64,000 nt of DNA from Paenibacillus sp. PL91 (GTDB taxonomy: Bacteria; Bacillota; Bacilli; Paenibacillales; Paenibacillaceae), in the NCBI RefSeq assembly GCF_012935325.2, contig NZ_JABBYG020000001.1:186001-250000 (forward strand). Direction: 5' to 3'. The notes under the pieces were generated by a model. That model searched no databases and had not been told where the DNA came from. It saw nothing but the letters and a program-made list of their open reading frames with translations. This document shows, one piece after another, positions 1-7,958 of this stretch. The position numbers and the translations under genes were made by a program. Numbering within the stretch: the first letter of the stretch is position 1; each line of letters starts with the position of its first letter.

Positions 1-2
1 TT

Positions 3-551
3 CGTACAACATTCAAAATTACGCCCTTCAGCCAGCCAGCCTCACTGGATGAAGAACTGTCTTCGCGCGGCTACGCGCTTATCGATCATACGGTTGTTAA
101 GACGGTTCACTTATCCGATGTGCTGTCTCCCTCTCATGCAGATGTCTGGCTCGAAAGCAAGCCGACAGAAGCATGGCTGGATGCAATAACGGTGTTCAGC
201 GGATTAACGGACAAGCAAAGGGCGATTACTCGGAAAATGCTTGATCAATCGCCGCTTGACCAATGCTTTGCTCTTTTGCATGACAACGGAATTCCGGTCG
301 CTTGCGGGTTCGCTGTTATGGAAGACGGCTATGTTGGACTTTATGATATCGTCACAGACCCTGGCAATCGGAGCAGAGGGTATGGGGAGCAGCTTATTTT
401 GCATTTGCTGCAATGGGGCAAAGGACGGGGATCGAAGGAAGGTTATTTGCTCGTGGTGAAAAACAATGCGCCCGCCAATCGGCTTTACGATAAAATTGGT
501 TTTGTGCCGCAGTATGAATATTGGTACCGCGTGAGTCAGAAACAACAATAA
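3..551 (+). CDS. GNAT family N-acetyltransferase, 5' end cut by window edge
   Basis: The reading frame is open from the first bases of the window to a TAA at 549-551, so the gene starts upstream and is partial here. The visible 182 residues hold the C-terminal half of a GNAT fold. A beta-strand stretch (GIPVACGFAVMEDGYVGLYD) leads to the acetyl-CoA pyrophosphate loop, seen as a degenerate R-x-x-G-x-G/A (NRSRGYGEQL). A late N-x-x-A-x-x-L-Y-x-K-x-G-F motif is typical of GNAT enzymes. The family transfers acetyl groups from acetyl-CoA to amines; the substrate cannot be read from this sequence. A GTG at 120 is an internal codon rather than the likely start, because the upstream residues continue in a family-like way. 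The neighbours are accessory genes and give no pathway hint. Confidence 0.85.
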   Translation, partial: RTTFKITPFSQPASLDEELSSRGYALIDHTVVKTVHLSDVLSPSHADVWLESKPTEAWLDAITVFSGLTDKQRAITRKMLDQSPLDQCFALLHDNGIPVACGFAVMEDGYVGLYDIVTDPGNRSRGYGEQLILHLLQWGKGRGSKEGYLLVVKNNAPANRLYDKIGFVPQYEYWYRVSQKQQ

Positions 552-708
552 GGCAGGTATGGGACTTATATAAAGTTTGACTCATGGAAAACTTATCAAC
601 ATAGAAGAACAGCATGCTTGCAAAATGCGGCTTCTGTTTGTTTTCGCCATTAATAGATGATGGAGAAACATATCCCTCATGCGCTTCGTCTGTTTGCTCG
701 AGAGGAGA

Positions 709-906
709 ATGACGATCGATGGAAAAGAAGTCAACGCAAAGCTTGAAAGCTTGGCCCGTTTCGTGCCTTTTGGTCTTTACGTGCCGTCCGTACTGGAGCG
801 TTACGATATGGAGGATGGCGTTGAATTCGGGTACGATACTCGAAATCTGATTACGATTGGCCTATTAAGCCAATCGTTACCCGACTTTACCAAGATTGGC
901 TGCTAA
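709..906 (+). CDS. small hypothetical protein, 65 aa
   Basis: I do not recognise this protein. The ATG at 709 follows a purine-rich GAGAGGAGA at 700-708, which is close but usable as a ribosome binding site. An in-frame ATG at 679 lacks a convincing one. The product is soluble-looking, with no signal peptide or membrane segment. Its middle (RFVPFGLYVPSVLERYD, then VEFGYDTRNLITIG) looks like folded-domain sequence rather than noise. It ends in a short cysteine-terminated tail. It may be a remnant of a longer gene, since the length is small for the apparent domain content and the flanks carry no partner. Coding status is uncertain. Confidence 0.4.
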   Translation: MTIDGKEVNAKLESLARFVPFGLYVPSVLERYDMEDGVEFGYDTRNLITIGLLSQSLPDFTKIGC

Positions 907-983
907 CGACATAAAAGTTTGAATTTCGAAGAAACCTTAGTCATGGCACCTCATTCATATCGACTTCTAGTGAATGATGATGG

Positions 984-1003
984 TATTATTTGTGAGAATA
1001 ATA
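984..1003. promoter_or_regulatory. operator-like inverted repeat upstream of the AHSA1 gene
   Basis: Two perfect 7-base arms (TATTATT at 984-990, AATAATA at 997-1003) flank a 6-base spacer. The dyad sits 24 bases before the start codon, just upstream of the GGAGG. AT-rich dyads of this kind are typical ArsR-type operators, and AHSA1 genes are often paired with ArsR regulators. No ArsR gene lies in the window, so the regulator would have to act in trans. Confidence 0.35.
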
Positions 1004-1026
1004 TATTCATAATTGGAGGTTATCAA

Positions 1027-1461
1027 ATGGGAACAGGTAATCCGGTAATGATAACAGTAGAAACGATCGTTCATTCCCCCGTCGAAAGCGTGTGGAAGTA
1101 TTGGACGGAACCGAAGCATATCAAGCAATGGAATAAGGCTTCCGATGACTGGCACACACCATTTGCCGAGAATGATCTGAAGGTCGGCGGTAAATTCGTC
1201 TCGAGAATGGAAGCCAAAGACGGCAGCTTTGGATTTGATTTCGGCGGAGTATACGACGAGGTGAGCTTTAACGAGAGCATCTCCTATACGATCGGCGACG
1301 GTAGAAAAGTAAAAATCGCTTTTATTCGCCAAGAGAATGACACGAAAATCATCGAATCGTTCGAAGCGGAAGAGACCAACGCCATCGAGATGCAGCAAGC
1401 CGGATGGCAAGCGATTTTAGACAACTTCAAAAAATATGCGGAAACGGCTAAAGTAGAATAA
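1027..1461 (+). CDS. AHSA1/SRPBCC domain protein, 144 aa
   Basis: This is a single START-like SRPBCC domain of the activator-of-Hsp90-ATPase-1 homology type (polyketide cyclase superfamily). Diagnostic features are the N-terminal strand with VETIVHSPVESVWKYWTEP and the W-N-x-A-S-D-D-W-x-T segment. The following strand is G-G-K-F-V-S-R-M-E-A-K-D-G-S-x-G-F-D-F-G-G-x-Y, and a C-terminal helix carries Q-x-G-W-Q-A-I-L-D-N-F. The family forms a hydrophobic cavity that binds small ligands; in bacteria its ligand is usually unknown. The ATG at 1027 is chosen because a GGAGG lies eight bases upstream, and the longer frame from 919 has no ribosome binding site. It is monocistronic, between an operator-like dyad and a terminator hairpin. 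Confidence 0.85.
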   Translation: MGTGNPVMITVETIVHSPVESVWKYWTEPKHIKQWNKASDDWHTPFAENDLKVGGKFVSRMEAKDGSFGFDFGGVYDEVSFNESISYTIGDGRKVKIAFIRQENDTKIIESFEAEETNAIEMQQAGWQAILDNFKKYAETAKVE

Positions 1462-1481
1462 GAAACTTTCTTAGCCTTAGA

Positions 1482-1507
1482 AGCGCATGCCGACATCGGC
1501 ATGCGCT
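1482..1507. terminator. hairpin, likely terminator of the AHSA1 gene
   Basis: An 11 to 12 base-pair perfect stem (AGCGCATGCCGA at 1482-1493 against TCGGCATGCGCT at 1496-1507) follows the stop codon by 20 bases. The U-tract is short (TTTG), so termination efficiency is uncertain. Confidence 0.55.
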
Positions 1508-1570
1508 TTGCTATGTACGCCTATCAGCATGGGCGTTAATATAAGGAGAAATGGAATATTGACTTAGAGG

Positions 1571-1597
1571 CAGCCAGCTATTGTGGCTGTTTTTTTT
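1571..1597 (+). terminator. rho-independent terminator
   Basis: A CAGCCA stem at 1571-1576 pairs with TGGCTG at 1584-1589 and is followed by eight T residues. It is a second terminator downstream of the AHSA1 gene, 110 bases past its stop codon, or the leftover terminator of a lost gene. Confidence 0.6.
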
Positions 1598-1691
1598 GTT
1601 AAACCGAAAGGGCAGATTAGGCTAAACGGACGAGGATCAACACAACTACAAAACTTCGTTTATTTATGACTTTTTTAATGCAGCTGCACCG

Positions 1692-1765
1692 CTTATTACG
1701 TTAATATAGACACCTTAGCGGACTTAAGAGTATTCTTATGTGTACTTAAAAATCGGCGTAATAAG
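1692..1765. repeat. inverted repeat pair bounding a 74-bp segment
   Basis: CTTATTACG (1692-1700) and its exact complement CGTAATAAG (1757-1765) are 9-base inverted repeats 56 bases apart. The enclosed segment contains ACTTAA twice. It could be a small dispersed intergenic element or a chance structure; copy number elsewhere in the genome would decide. Confidence 0.35.
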
Positions 1766-1802
1766 GAAGTGATTTGTCACATTCTGCTAGTTAAAGACCG
1801 AC

Positions 1803-1832
1803 ATGGGAAGCGAACGATAACCGCTATCCCAT
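1803..1832. promoter_or_regulatory. imperfect inverted repeat upstream of the AraC-type gene
   Basis: ATGGGAAGCG (1803-1812) pairs with CGCTATCCCAT (1822-1832) with one bulged base. It lies about 75 bases before the regulator's start codon, a plausible place for an autoregulatory operator. The binding factor is not shown by the sequence. Confidence 0.3.
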
Positions 1833-1906
1833 TAACATAACAGTACCCCTAGTCCCATCACAACCAAACGAACGAATATGTAAGTAGCTAAAGGAGGTCC
1901 ATATGT

Positions 1907-2959
1907 ATGAAGTATCATACCTCTGACCGTATTAAATTCCCGCCAGGATTTTGGGCAGGATTACGTCAATTAGGGATTGCCCCCCACGACGTAGCTCGCA
2001 AAGCACAACTGCCGCTCACCATTATTACAGAACCATTAGTCACCACCGCCCAATATTTCGCGATCTGGCAGGCTTATTCCGATCTCATTGGCGATACTGC
2101 CAATGGAATCATCAAGCTTGCGACTGTGTATGAAACAGCGAAGTACCCACCGACCGTCTTAGCGACTTACCACGCTCGTGACTACCGTGACGCTCTAAAC
2201 CGAATGGCTCGGTACAAAAAACTGTGTCCCCCCGAAAGCTTACGTATCACCGAGGAGGGCGAGCAAAGTACAATCGAACTGGATTGGCTGTATAATGAGC
2301 AACCCGGTCCGCCGTTACTGGTTGGTATCACGCTGGCATTTCTTCTGGAGCTTGGACGACGGGGCACAGGTCAACCTTTAACGGCGCGGTTCGTCGAATT
2401 TTCACACGCAATGGGCGATGTACAGGCCCTTGAAGCTTACTTCGGCTGCCGTATCAAGATTGGTGCTACATGTAACCGGCTAACGCTGCATCGAAGAGAT
2501 CTGGACCGTCCTTTTGTCTCGTACAACGAAGAGTTGCTGGAGATCCTCACTCCCGTTCTGGACCAATCGTTGGTTGATCAGCAGCGTAGCCGCTCGATTT
2601 CCGATATGGTCAAATGGATCATGAAGCGCAGCCTCACAGGAGGGCGACCCGACATTCAGGCTGTCGCGAAGGAGCTTAGTCTGAGCGATCGCACCTTGCA
2701 GCGCCGGCTTACTGAAGAAAACACAAGCTTCAAGAATCTGTTAACACAAGCTAGACATGAGCAGGCTCGAGAGTACTTGGCAGACCCCTCGCTCGATATT
2801 AAGGAAGTGGCTTTCTTGATTGGATATGAAGACCAGAACTCGTTCTATCGCGCCTTCCGCCTTTGGGAAGGTGTTACTCCATCAAATTGGCGTACAGAAC
2901 ATTTTGGTACAAACTCGAAATCAGAAGGACGGCATCGAATGCCGGCTTTTCATGAATAG
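1907..2959 (+). CDS. AraC family transcriptional regulator with arabinose_bd-type N-terminal domain
   Basis: The 350-residue protein has an N-terminal effector-binding region (about residues 15-195) of the type found in OruR/ArgR-like AraC regulators. A C-terminal double helix-turn-helix follows (about 235-330). The first helix-turn-helix reads VAKELSLSDRTLQRRLTEE. The second contains IKEVAFLIGYEDQNSFYRAF, followed by the family's G-x-x-P-x-x-x-R (GVTPSNWR). The start is ATG 1907, nine bases after AAGGAGG. This domain architecture is far more common in Proteobacteria than in Firmicutes, which suggests transfer. The last 18 residues read into a hairpin at 2930-2944, so the tail may be an extension into an old terminator. 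It probably regulates a nearby gene, perhaps the dehydrogenase at 3158, but the sequence does not prove that. Confidence 0.88.
   Translation: MKYHTSDRIKFPPGFWAGLRQLGIAPHDVARKAQLPLTIITEPLVTTAQYFAIWQAYSDLIGDTANGIIKLATVYETAKYPPTVLATYHARDYRDALNRMARYKKLCPPESLRITEEGEQSTIELDWLYNEQPGPPLLVGITLAFLLELGRRGTGQPLTARFVEFSHAMGDVQALEAYFGCRIKIGATCNRLTLHRRDLDRPFVSYNEELLEILTPVLDQSLVDQQRSRSISDMVKWIMKRSLTGGRPDIQAVAKELSLSDRTLQRRLTEENTSFKNLLTQARHEQAREYLADPSLDIKEVAFLIGYEDQNSFYRAFRLWEGVTPSNWRTEHFGTNSKSEGRHRMPAFHE
2930..2950 (+). terminator. hairpin overlapping the 3' end of the AraC-type gene
   Basis: CGGCAT (2930-2935) and ATGCCG (2939-2944) form a tight stem with a 3-base loop, followed by GCTTTTC. The stem lies inside the last codons of the regulator gene. 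Confidence 0.4.
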
Positions 2960-3157
2960 AATTCCCAATCTACCAACTCTACAGAGCTAGTATTTAGTGA
3001 GCTATATCATCTGGCGTGTTTAACAAGAAGTTTGGCGCAATAGGCTAGTTACTGATCAATCCTGACAAAGTAATATAATCACTATCCGGACCTATAGAAG
3101 AATAGGAACGTTTTTAACTTTTTATAGTCATTATAAGTAAATGAAAAGGAGAACGGT

Positions 3158-3955
3158 ATGATGGATATGGGATTAAACGATAAAACAGCTTTGGTTACAG
3201 GATCAACGAAAGGCATAGGTAAAGCAATTGCCATTGAGCTTGCCAAAGAAGGTGTTCATGTACTCATTAATGGGCGAAGTTATGAAGAGGTAGAACGAAC
3301 TGTAAATGAAATTAAATCAGATTTTCCGGATACCTCTCCTCAAAATGCTGCAGCCGATATTGTAGATATTGGGCAAAGAGAAGCTTTATTTGAAAAATAC
3401 CCCAATATTGATATTTTGGTTAACAATATGGGCATTTATGAAATTATGCAATATGAGGACGTTGACGATGAAGTGTGGGTAAAATACTTCCGTACTAATG
3501 TTCTCGCTGCAAATGGCTTGTCTAAATTTTATTTACCTAAAATGTTGAAAAATGATTATGGCCGCATAATCTTTATTGCGAGTGAGGAAGCAATTATGCC
3601 TTCAGGCCAAATGCCACAGTATGGAATGACCAAATCAATGCTATTATCGTTGTCAAAAAGCTTATCTAAATTAACAATAGGAACAGAAGTTACAGTCAAT
3701 ACGATCTTGCCAGGACCGACACTCTCTGAAAATGTGCATCAGATCATTGAGGGTATTTACCCTAATAAAAATATGGCTTTTTTAGAAAAAGAGAAAGATT
3801 TTATGACTAAAAACCTACCTCAATCTGAAATACAGCGATTTATTAAGCCTATTGAAATAGGTAGACTAACTACATTCGTATGCAGTCCTTTTGCATCCGC
3901 ATTTAAAGGTTCTCCAATTCGTATGGATGGGGGAATGGTGCCGACTATTTTTTAA
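3158..3955 (+). CDS. SDR family NAD(P)-dependent oxidoreductase, 265 aa
   Basis: This is a classical short-chain dehydrogenase/reductase. The nucleotide-binding TGSTKGIG lies near residues 14-21, and an N-N-x-G variant (NNMG) stabilises the central sheet. The catalytic serine is in IASEEA, and the catalytic Y-x-x-x-K reads YGMTK. N-x-I-L-P-G-P-T matches the usual P-G-x-x-x-T after strand 6. The family oxidises alcohols or reduces ketones with NAD(P)H; an N-G-R after strand 2 is compatible with NADP(H) use, but the substrate is unknown. The start ATG 3158 (or 3161) follows AAGGAG. Base composition is clearly more AT-rich than in its neighbours, with many AAA, ATT and TTA codons, a sign of recent acquisition. 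It stands alone, downstream of the AraC-type regulator on the same strand with a 198-base gap. Confidence 0.9.
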   Translation: MMDMGLNDKTALVTGSTKGIGKAIAIELAKEGVHVLINGRSYEEVERTVNEIKSDFPDTSPQNAAADIVDIGQREALFEKYPNIDILVNNMGIYEIMQYEDVDDEVWVKYFRTNVLAANGLSKFYLPKMLKNDYGRIIFIASEEAIMPSGQMPQYGMTKSMLLSLSKSLSKLTIGTEVTVNTILPGPTLSENVHQIIEGIYPNKNMAFLEKEKDFMTKNLPQSEIQRFIKPIEIGRLTTFVCSPFASAFKGSPIRMDGGMVPTIF

Positions 3956-4060
3956 CATTTATCTATTTCAAAGATTGTCCATAGGTTTGACAACTTGTTG
4001 CTGGCGCGAATAGAGTGATGCCGGTACAACGCGGAAAAGAGAGATGAATAATGGGATCTC
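3956..4060. other. spacer between the dehydrogenase and the leuS promoter
   Basis: There is no gene here. The segment contains some self-complementary stretches (for example GAGAT against ATCTC around 4041-4059) but no run of T that would make a convincing terminator. Confidence 0.4.
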
Positions 4061-4089
4061 TTGACACCGTACCGCGCGATCTTTATAAT
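4061..4089 (+). promoter_or_regulatory. leuS promoter, sigma-A consensus
   Basis: TTGACA (4061-4066) and TATAAT (4084-4089) are both perfect and separated by 17 bases. Transcription would start near 4096, giving the T-box leader its expected 5' end. Confidence 0.85.
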
Positions 4090-4095
4090 CGAAAC

Positions 4096-4396
4096 TAACC
4101 ATTTTATGCATATGGAGCGTTGAAGAGGAACAGTAATTTCGAAAGCAAGGACTAGAGAGCCGGCGTTTTTTAAGGTGCAAGCCGGACCTGCTGCGAAATG
4201 AAGCTCGCCTTGGAGCTGTGCGAATAAGAGGTCGATGCCGAGGCATCGATTGCAAAAAAGCACCGTCTGGCCTGCGATAAGGGCGACAAGTGAGCGATAG
4301 GCAAAGCATGCCTGCCGCTAACTAGGGTGGTACCACGGGAGAACAACCTCTCGTCCCTAGCGTTAATCGCTAGGGGCGGGAGGTTTTATGTTTTTT
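4096..4396 (+). ncRNA. T-box leader (leucine) controlling leuS
   Basis: T-box RNAs sense uncharged tRNA and switch between an antiterminator and a terminator. The conserved T-box core AGGGTGGTACCACGG is at 4324-4338, and its CC-flanking bulge would pair with the tRNA acceptor end. Stem I marks are GAAGAGGA followed by AGTA (4122-4135) and the AGAGAGCCGGCG / GCAAGCCGG hairpin (4155-4185). A Leu codon CTC at 4204-4206, in the context GAAGCTCGCC, is the likely specifier. The terminator stem uses ACCTCTCGTCCCTAGCG (from 4346) against CGCTAGGGGCGGGAGGT, followed by T residues to about 4396. The RNA ends about 50 bases before the leuS start. Confidence 0.92.
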
Positions 4397-4443
4397 TGAA
4401 CATGCATACGTACAGCACATATTTTTTAGGAGGATATCAACAA

Positions 4444-6882
4444 ATGAGTCAAGAACAGCAATTTCACGGCTACAATCCGCTTGTTGTCGAGCCGAAGTGG
4501 CAGCAATACTGGGATAAGAACAAGACGTTTCAAACGACAGAAGACGCGGACAAACCGAAGTTTTACGCGCTCGATATGTTTCCGTATCCATCCGGAGCGG
4601 GTTTGCATGTAGGCCATCCAGAGGGCTATACCGCTACGGACATCGTATCCCGTTACAAAAGAATGAAGGGCTATAATGTGCTTCATCCGATGGGTTGGGA
4701 CGCGTTTGGCTTGCCTGCTGAGCAGCATGCGCTCGATACAGGTCAGCATCCGCGCGATATTACGTTCAAAAATATCGATAATTTCCGACGCCAAATTAAA
4801 TCGCTTGGCTTCTCCTACGACTGGGACCGCGAGATCAGCACGACTGATCCCGAATATTACAAATGGACGCAATGGATTTTTATCCAATTGTACAATAGAG
4901 GACTTGCATACGTTGCCGAGGTTTCGGTTAACTGGTGCGAAGCGCTTGGAACAGTTCTTGCGAATGAAGAAGTAATCAATGGCCTTAGCGAGCGCGGCAA
5001 CCATCCGGTTGTGCGCAAACCGATGCGCCAATGGATTTTGAAAATTACCGAATACGCGGATCGTTTGCTGGATGATCTGGAAGAGCTCGATTGGTCGGAG
5101 AGCATCAAGGATATGCAGCGCAACTGGATCGGAAAATCGAAGGGCGCTGAGGTTACGTTCGAGATCGACGGTCATGACTCGGCATTAGTCGTATTTACGA
5201 CTCGTCCTGATACCTTGTTTGGCGCGACGTATTGCGTATTGGCGCCAGAGCATGAGCTTGTTGCGCAAATCGTAACGTCGGAGCAAAAAGCGGCAGTCGA
5301 AGCTTACCAAGAAGCTGCAGCGCGCAAAAGCGACCTAGAGCGTACCGATTTGGCAAAAGATAAATCAGGCGTATTTACAGGCGCTTATGCGATCAATCCT
5401 GTGAACGGCGTAAAAACGCCAATTTGGATAGCAGATTACGTGCTCGCCGGCTATGGCACAGGCGCTATTATGGCCGTACCAGGTCACGACGCTCGTGACT
5501 GGGAGTTCGCGAAGCAATTCGACCTTCCAATCGTTGAGGTTGTCCAAGGCGGAGACGTGACGAAGGAAGCCTATGCAGGCGATGGACCGCATGTGAATTC
5601 CGACTTCTTAAACGGCTTGACTAATGTGGACGCTATTGCAAAAATGATCGAGCATTTGGATGCTTCTGGAAAAGGCGCAGGCAAAATTACGTACCGTTTG
5701 CGCGACTGGCTGTTCAGCCGCCAACGCTATTGGGGCGAGCCGATTCCGATTATTCATCTAGAGGACGGCACGATGAAAACCGTTCCTGAGGACCAGCTGC
5801 CGCTCTTGCTGCCTGATGTTGATGCAATTACACCTTCAGGAACCGGCGAGTCTCCGCTTGCAAGCGTTACGGAATGGGTAAATACTATTGATCCGGAGAC
5901 AGGTATGAAAGCTCGCCGCGAGACGAATACGATGCCGCAATGGGCAGGAAGCTGCTGGTATTACCTGCGTTTCATCGATCCGAAAAACGACAAGCAGCTC
6001 TGCTCTCCAGAGAAGCAAAAGGAATGGCTGCCGGTTGACCTTTACATCGGCGGCGCCGAGCATGCGGTGCTTCATTTGCTTTACGCACGGTTCTGGCATA
6101 AGGTGCTTTACGATATCGGGGTAGTCGATACGAAGGAGCCGTTCCACAAGCTTGTCAATCAAGGGATGATTCTAGGAAATAACAACGAAAAAATGTCAAA
6201 ATCACGCGGCAACGTCATTAACCCGGATGATATCGTAAATGAATTCGGTGCAGATACGCTCCGTATGTACGAAATGTTTATGGGGCCGCTTGAAGCGACC
6301 AAGCCTTGGAACACAAACGGCGTGGAGGGAACGTACCGTTTCCTTAGCCGCGTATGGCGTTTGTTCGTAAACGAGGATGGCAGCCTAAACGCTAAAATCG
6401 GTGATGGCGACACAAGCGATGCTTTCAAGCGCACTTGGCATCGTTCCATTAAGAAAATTACAGAAGATTATGAAGCATTGCGCTTCAATACCGTCATTAG
6501 CCAACTGATGATTTTCGTAAACGAAGCTTACAAAACGGAAGTGCTGCCGCTTGCGGCCATGGAGCAATTTGTGCAATTGATTTCTCCGATCGCTCCGCAT
6601 ATCGCGGAAGAGCTGTGGGAGAAGCTAGGACGCAAGGATTCGCTTACGTATGCTTCGTTCCCAACATTCGAGGAAGCATGGACTGTCGATCAGGAAGTAG
6701 AGATCGTCGTTCAAGTCAACGGAAAAATCGCGGACCGCGTTTCCATTGCAGCGGATATGGACGTTGCTGAAATGGAAAGCTTGGCGAAGGAGCTTGAGAA
6801 AGTTCAAGAGCTGATTGCCGGCAAAACGATCCGCAAAGTGATTGCTGTCAAAGGCAAGCTAGTCAACATCGTCGCTAATTAA
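4444..6882 (+). CDS. leuS: leucine--tRNA ligase
   Basis: This is a class I aminoacyl-tRNA synthetase that charges tRNA-Leu in the cytoplasm. The 812 residues match the bacterial family length. The HIGH signature appears as HVGH (residues 55-58) after FPYPSGAGL, and KMSKS is at 583-587. The large editing (CP1) insertion is present, with a T-R-P-D-T motif and, further on, the conserved VPGHDARD. Leucine-specific zinc-region residues and the C-terminal anticodon-binding segment are present, ending in VNGKIADR and a short C-terminal domain. The true start is ATG 4444, preceded by AGGAGG. The frame stays open upstream into the T-box, but those codons are leader RNA. It is transcribed alone from a consensus promoter under T-box control. 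Confidence 0.98.
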   Translation: MSQEQQFHGYNPLVVEPKWQQYWDKNKTFQTTEDADKPKFYALDMFPYPSGAGLHVGHPEGYTATDIVSRYKRMKGYNVLHPMGWDAFGLPAEQHALDTGQHPRDITFKNIDNFRRQIKSLGFSYDWDREISTTDPEYYKWTQWIFIQLYNRGLAYVAEVSVNWCEALGTVLANEEVINGLSERGNHPVVRKPMRQWILKITEYADRLLDDLEELDWSESIKDMQRNWIGKSKGAEVTFEIDGHDSALVVFTTRPDTLFGATYCVLAPEHELVAQIVTSEQKAAVEAYQEAAARKSDLERTDLAKDKSGVFTGAYAINPVNGVKTPIWIADYVLAGYGTGAIMAVPGHDARDWEFAKQFDLPIVEVVQGGDVTKEAYAGDGPHVNSDFLNGLTNVDAIAKMIEHLDASGKGAGKITYRLRDWLFSRQRYWGEPIPIIHLEDGTMKTVPEDQLPLLLPDVDAITPSGTGESPLASVTEWVNTIDPETGMKARRETNTMPQWAGSCWYYLRFIDPKNDKQLCSPEKQKEWLPVDLYIGGAEHAVLHLLYARFWHKVLYDIGVVDTKEPFHKLVNQGMILGNNNEKMSKSRGNVINPDDIVNEFGADTLRMYEMFMGPLEATKPWNTNGVEGTYRFLSRVWRLFVNEDGSLNAKIGDGDTSDAFKRTWHRSIKKITEDYEALRFNTVISQLMIFVNEAYKTEVLPLAAMEQFVQLISPIAPHIAEELWEKLGRKDSLTYASFPTFEEAWTVDQEVEIVVQVNGKIADRVSIAADMDVAEMESLAKELEKVQELIAGKTIRKVIAVKGKLVNIVAN

Positions 6883-6900
6883 TATAAACATGCAATATAA

Positions 6901-6949
6901 AGAGGTGAACGGGCTTTAGCTGAAGAACAGCTATTGACCGTTCACCTCT
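6901..6949. terminator. bidirectional hairpin between leuS and comER
   Basis: AGAGGTGAACGG (6901-6912) pairs with CCGTTCACCTCT (6938-6949), with an inner AGCTG/CAGCT hairpin. The right arm lies within the last codons of the convergent comER gene. On the minus strand the stem is followed by a T-rich CTCTTTATATT, so it probably ends comER transcripts and may also end leuS transcripts. Confidence 0.6.
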
Positions 6950-7770
6950 TCGCCTATGAAGGCGGTCGAAACTTTGATTACATCTTCGTCGAACTTGTCG
7001 TGCGTCGTGCGGATGAGCTGGTTGAAGATGCCGTCCGTCTCTTGGCGCAGCAGATTTAATGCTTTGGCAGTAATGCCTCCAGGCACAGCCACCCTTTCCT
7101 GAACGTCTGCTGGAGTAAGCCCGCCTTCGGTTAGCAGCAATCCTGTGCCAAGCAGCATGGCGCTTGCTACTCGAAGAGCTTCTTCGCGTCCGATTCCCGT
7201 TTCCTCAACGGCTGCATCGACAAACTGCTCGAGCAGGAAGGAAATGAAGGCAGGTCCGCAGCTTGAGAGATCCGATACGATGCGCGTATAGCTTTCATCT
7301 ATTCGAAGCGGCTCGCTTATGTTGGACAACAAATTTTCAAGCCGCGCTTTGTCTTCCTCATCGATCGACTGGCCGTAAATGCAAAGCGATGCTCCGCTCC
7401 ACACATAGTTGGTGATGCTCGGAATCATTTTTGCGATCTTGCAATCGAGTTCACCCTCCAGATGAGAGATGAGAACAGGACTAGTAATGGAAACGACCAT
7501 TTGGTTGGGTCTAATGACGGGCTTCAAATCATCGACGACCTTTTTGAATTCTAACGGCTTGACGCATAAAAAAATGATATCGCAGCCGCAGGCTGCTCCG
7601 GCATTCGTGTATTCGGCTCTCATGCCGGAATAACGGCTGGCCAAGGCTTGAGCTTTTGCAAAGGTGCGGTTGCTGACGGCAATTTGTGCTGGCGATAATG
7701 CGCCTGATGCAATAAATGCTTCAATGAGCAGACTTCCCATCGTGCCAGTCCCGATAAATCCGACATTCAT
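6931..7770 (-). CDS. comER: ComER, pyrroline-5-carboxylate reductase-like protein
   Basis: A 279-residue NAD(P)-dependent oxidoreductase of the ProC superfamily. The N-terminal Rossmann motif G-T-G-T-M-G is at residues 7-12. The C-terminal dimerisation domain carries the P5C-reductase signature region, seen here as SDLSSCGPAFISF and a later VAVPGGITAKAL. In B. subtilis, comER is encoded opposite the comE operon and has been linked to sporulation and biofilm timing; its enzymatic role is unsettled. The divergent placement opposite comEA here supports ComER rather than the biosynthetic ProC. The start at 7770 has AGGAGG at a good distance; the longer frame to 7830 is not needed. Its last codons form one arm of the shared terminator. 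Confidence 0.9.
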   Translation of the reverse strand: MNVGFIGTGTMGSLLIEAFIASGALSPAQIAVSNRTFAKAQALASRYSGMRAEYTNAGAACGCDIIFLCVKPLEFKKVVDDLKPVIRPNQMVVSITSPVLISHLEGELDCKIAKMIPSITNYVWSGASLCIYGQSIDEEDKARLENLLSNISEPLRIDESYTRIVSDLSSCGPAFISFLLEQFVDAAVEETGIGREEALRVASAMLLGTGLLLTEGGLTPADVQERVAVPGGITAKALNLLRQETDGIFNQLIRTTHDKFDEDVIKVSTAFIGEEVNGQ

Positions 7771-7958
7771 GCTGAACCCTCCTATAGGTTTGGCGCGTGC
7801 ATAACCGGAATCAAATAGTGTTAAAGGCATGCGCGAGCAAATCCCGAGTCAAAATTTCCGTTATTTTTTCGTTTGCTCTCTTACCTTATTCCGTAGTACT
7901 TGTTTTATATGTCACTATATGCCAAACATTATGTCGTTTGCAGAAAGGTTGGTACGAA
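7771..7958. promoter_or_regulatory. divergent promoter region comER/comEA
   Basis: This 188-base intergenic region must hold promoters for both genes. It is AT-rich around 7850-7930. I see no pair of sites strong enough to name, and no clear ComK box (AAAA-N5-TTTT dyads). Confidence 0.4.

Larger units (their letters stand above)
1598..1890. other. gap without recognisable gene
   Basis: No credible open reading frame, tRNA or riboswitch signature is visible. The stretch holds two inverted repeats described separately (1692-1765 and 1803-1832). It presumably contains the promoter of the AraC-type regulator, but I see no clear -35/-10 pair. Confidence 0.5.

Noticed and set aside
4327..4443. In-frame extension of leuS beginning inside the T-box
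   Set aside because: It would translate the terminator hairpin. The family start with AGGAGG at 4444 is clear.
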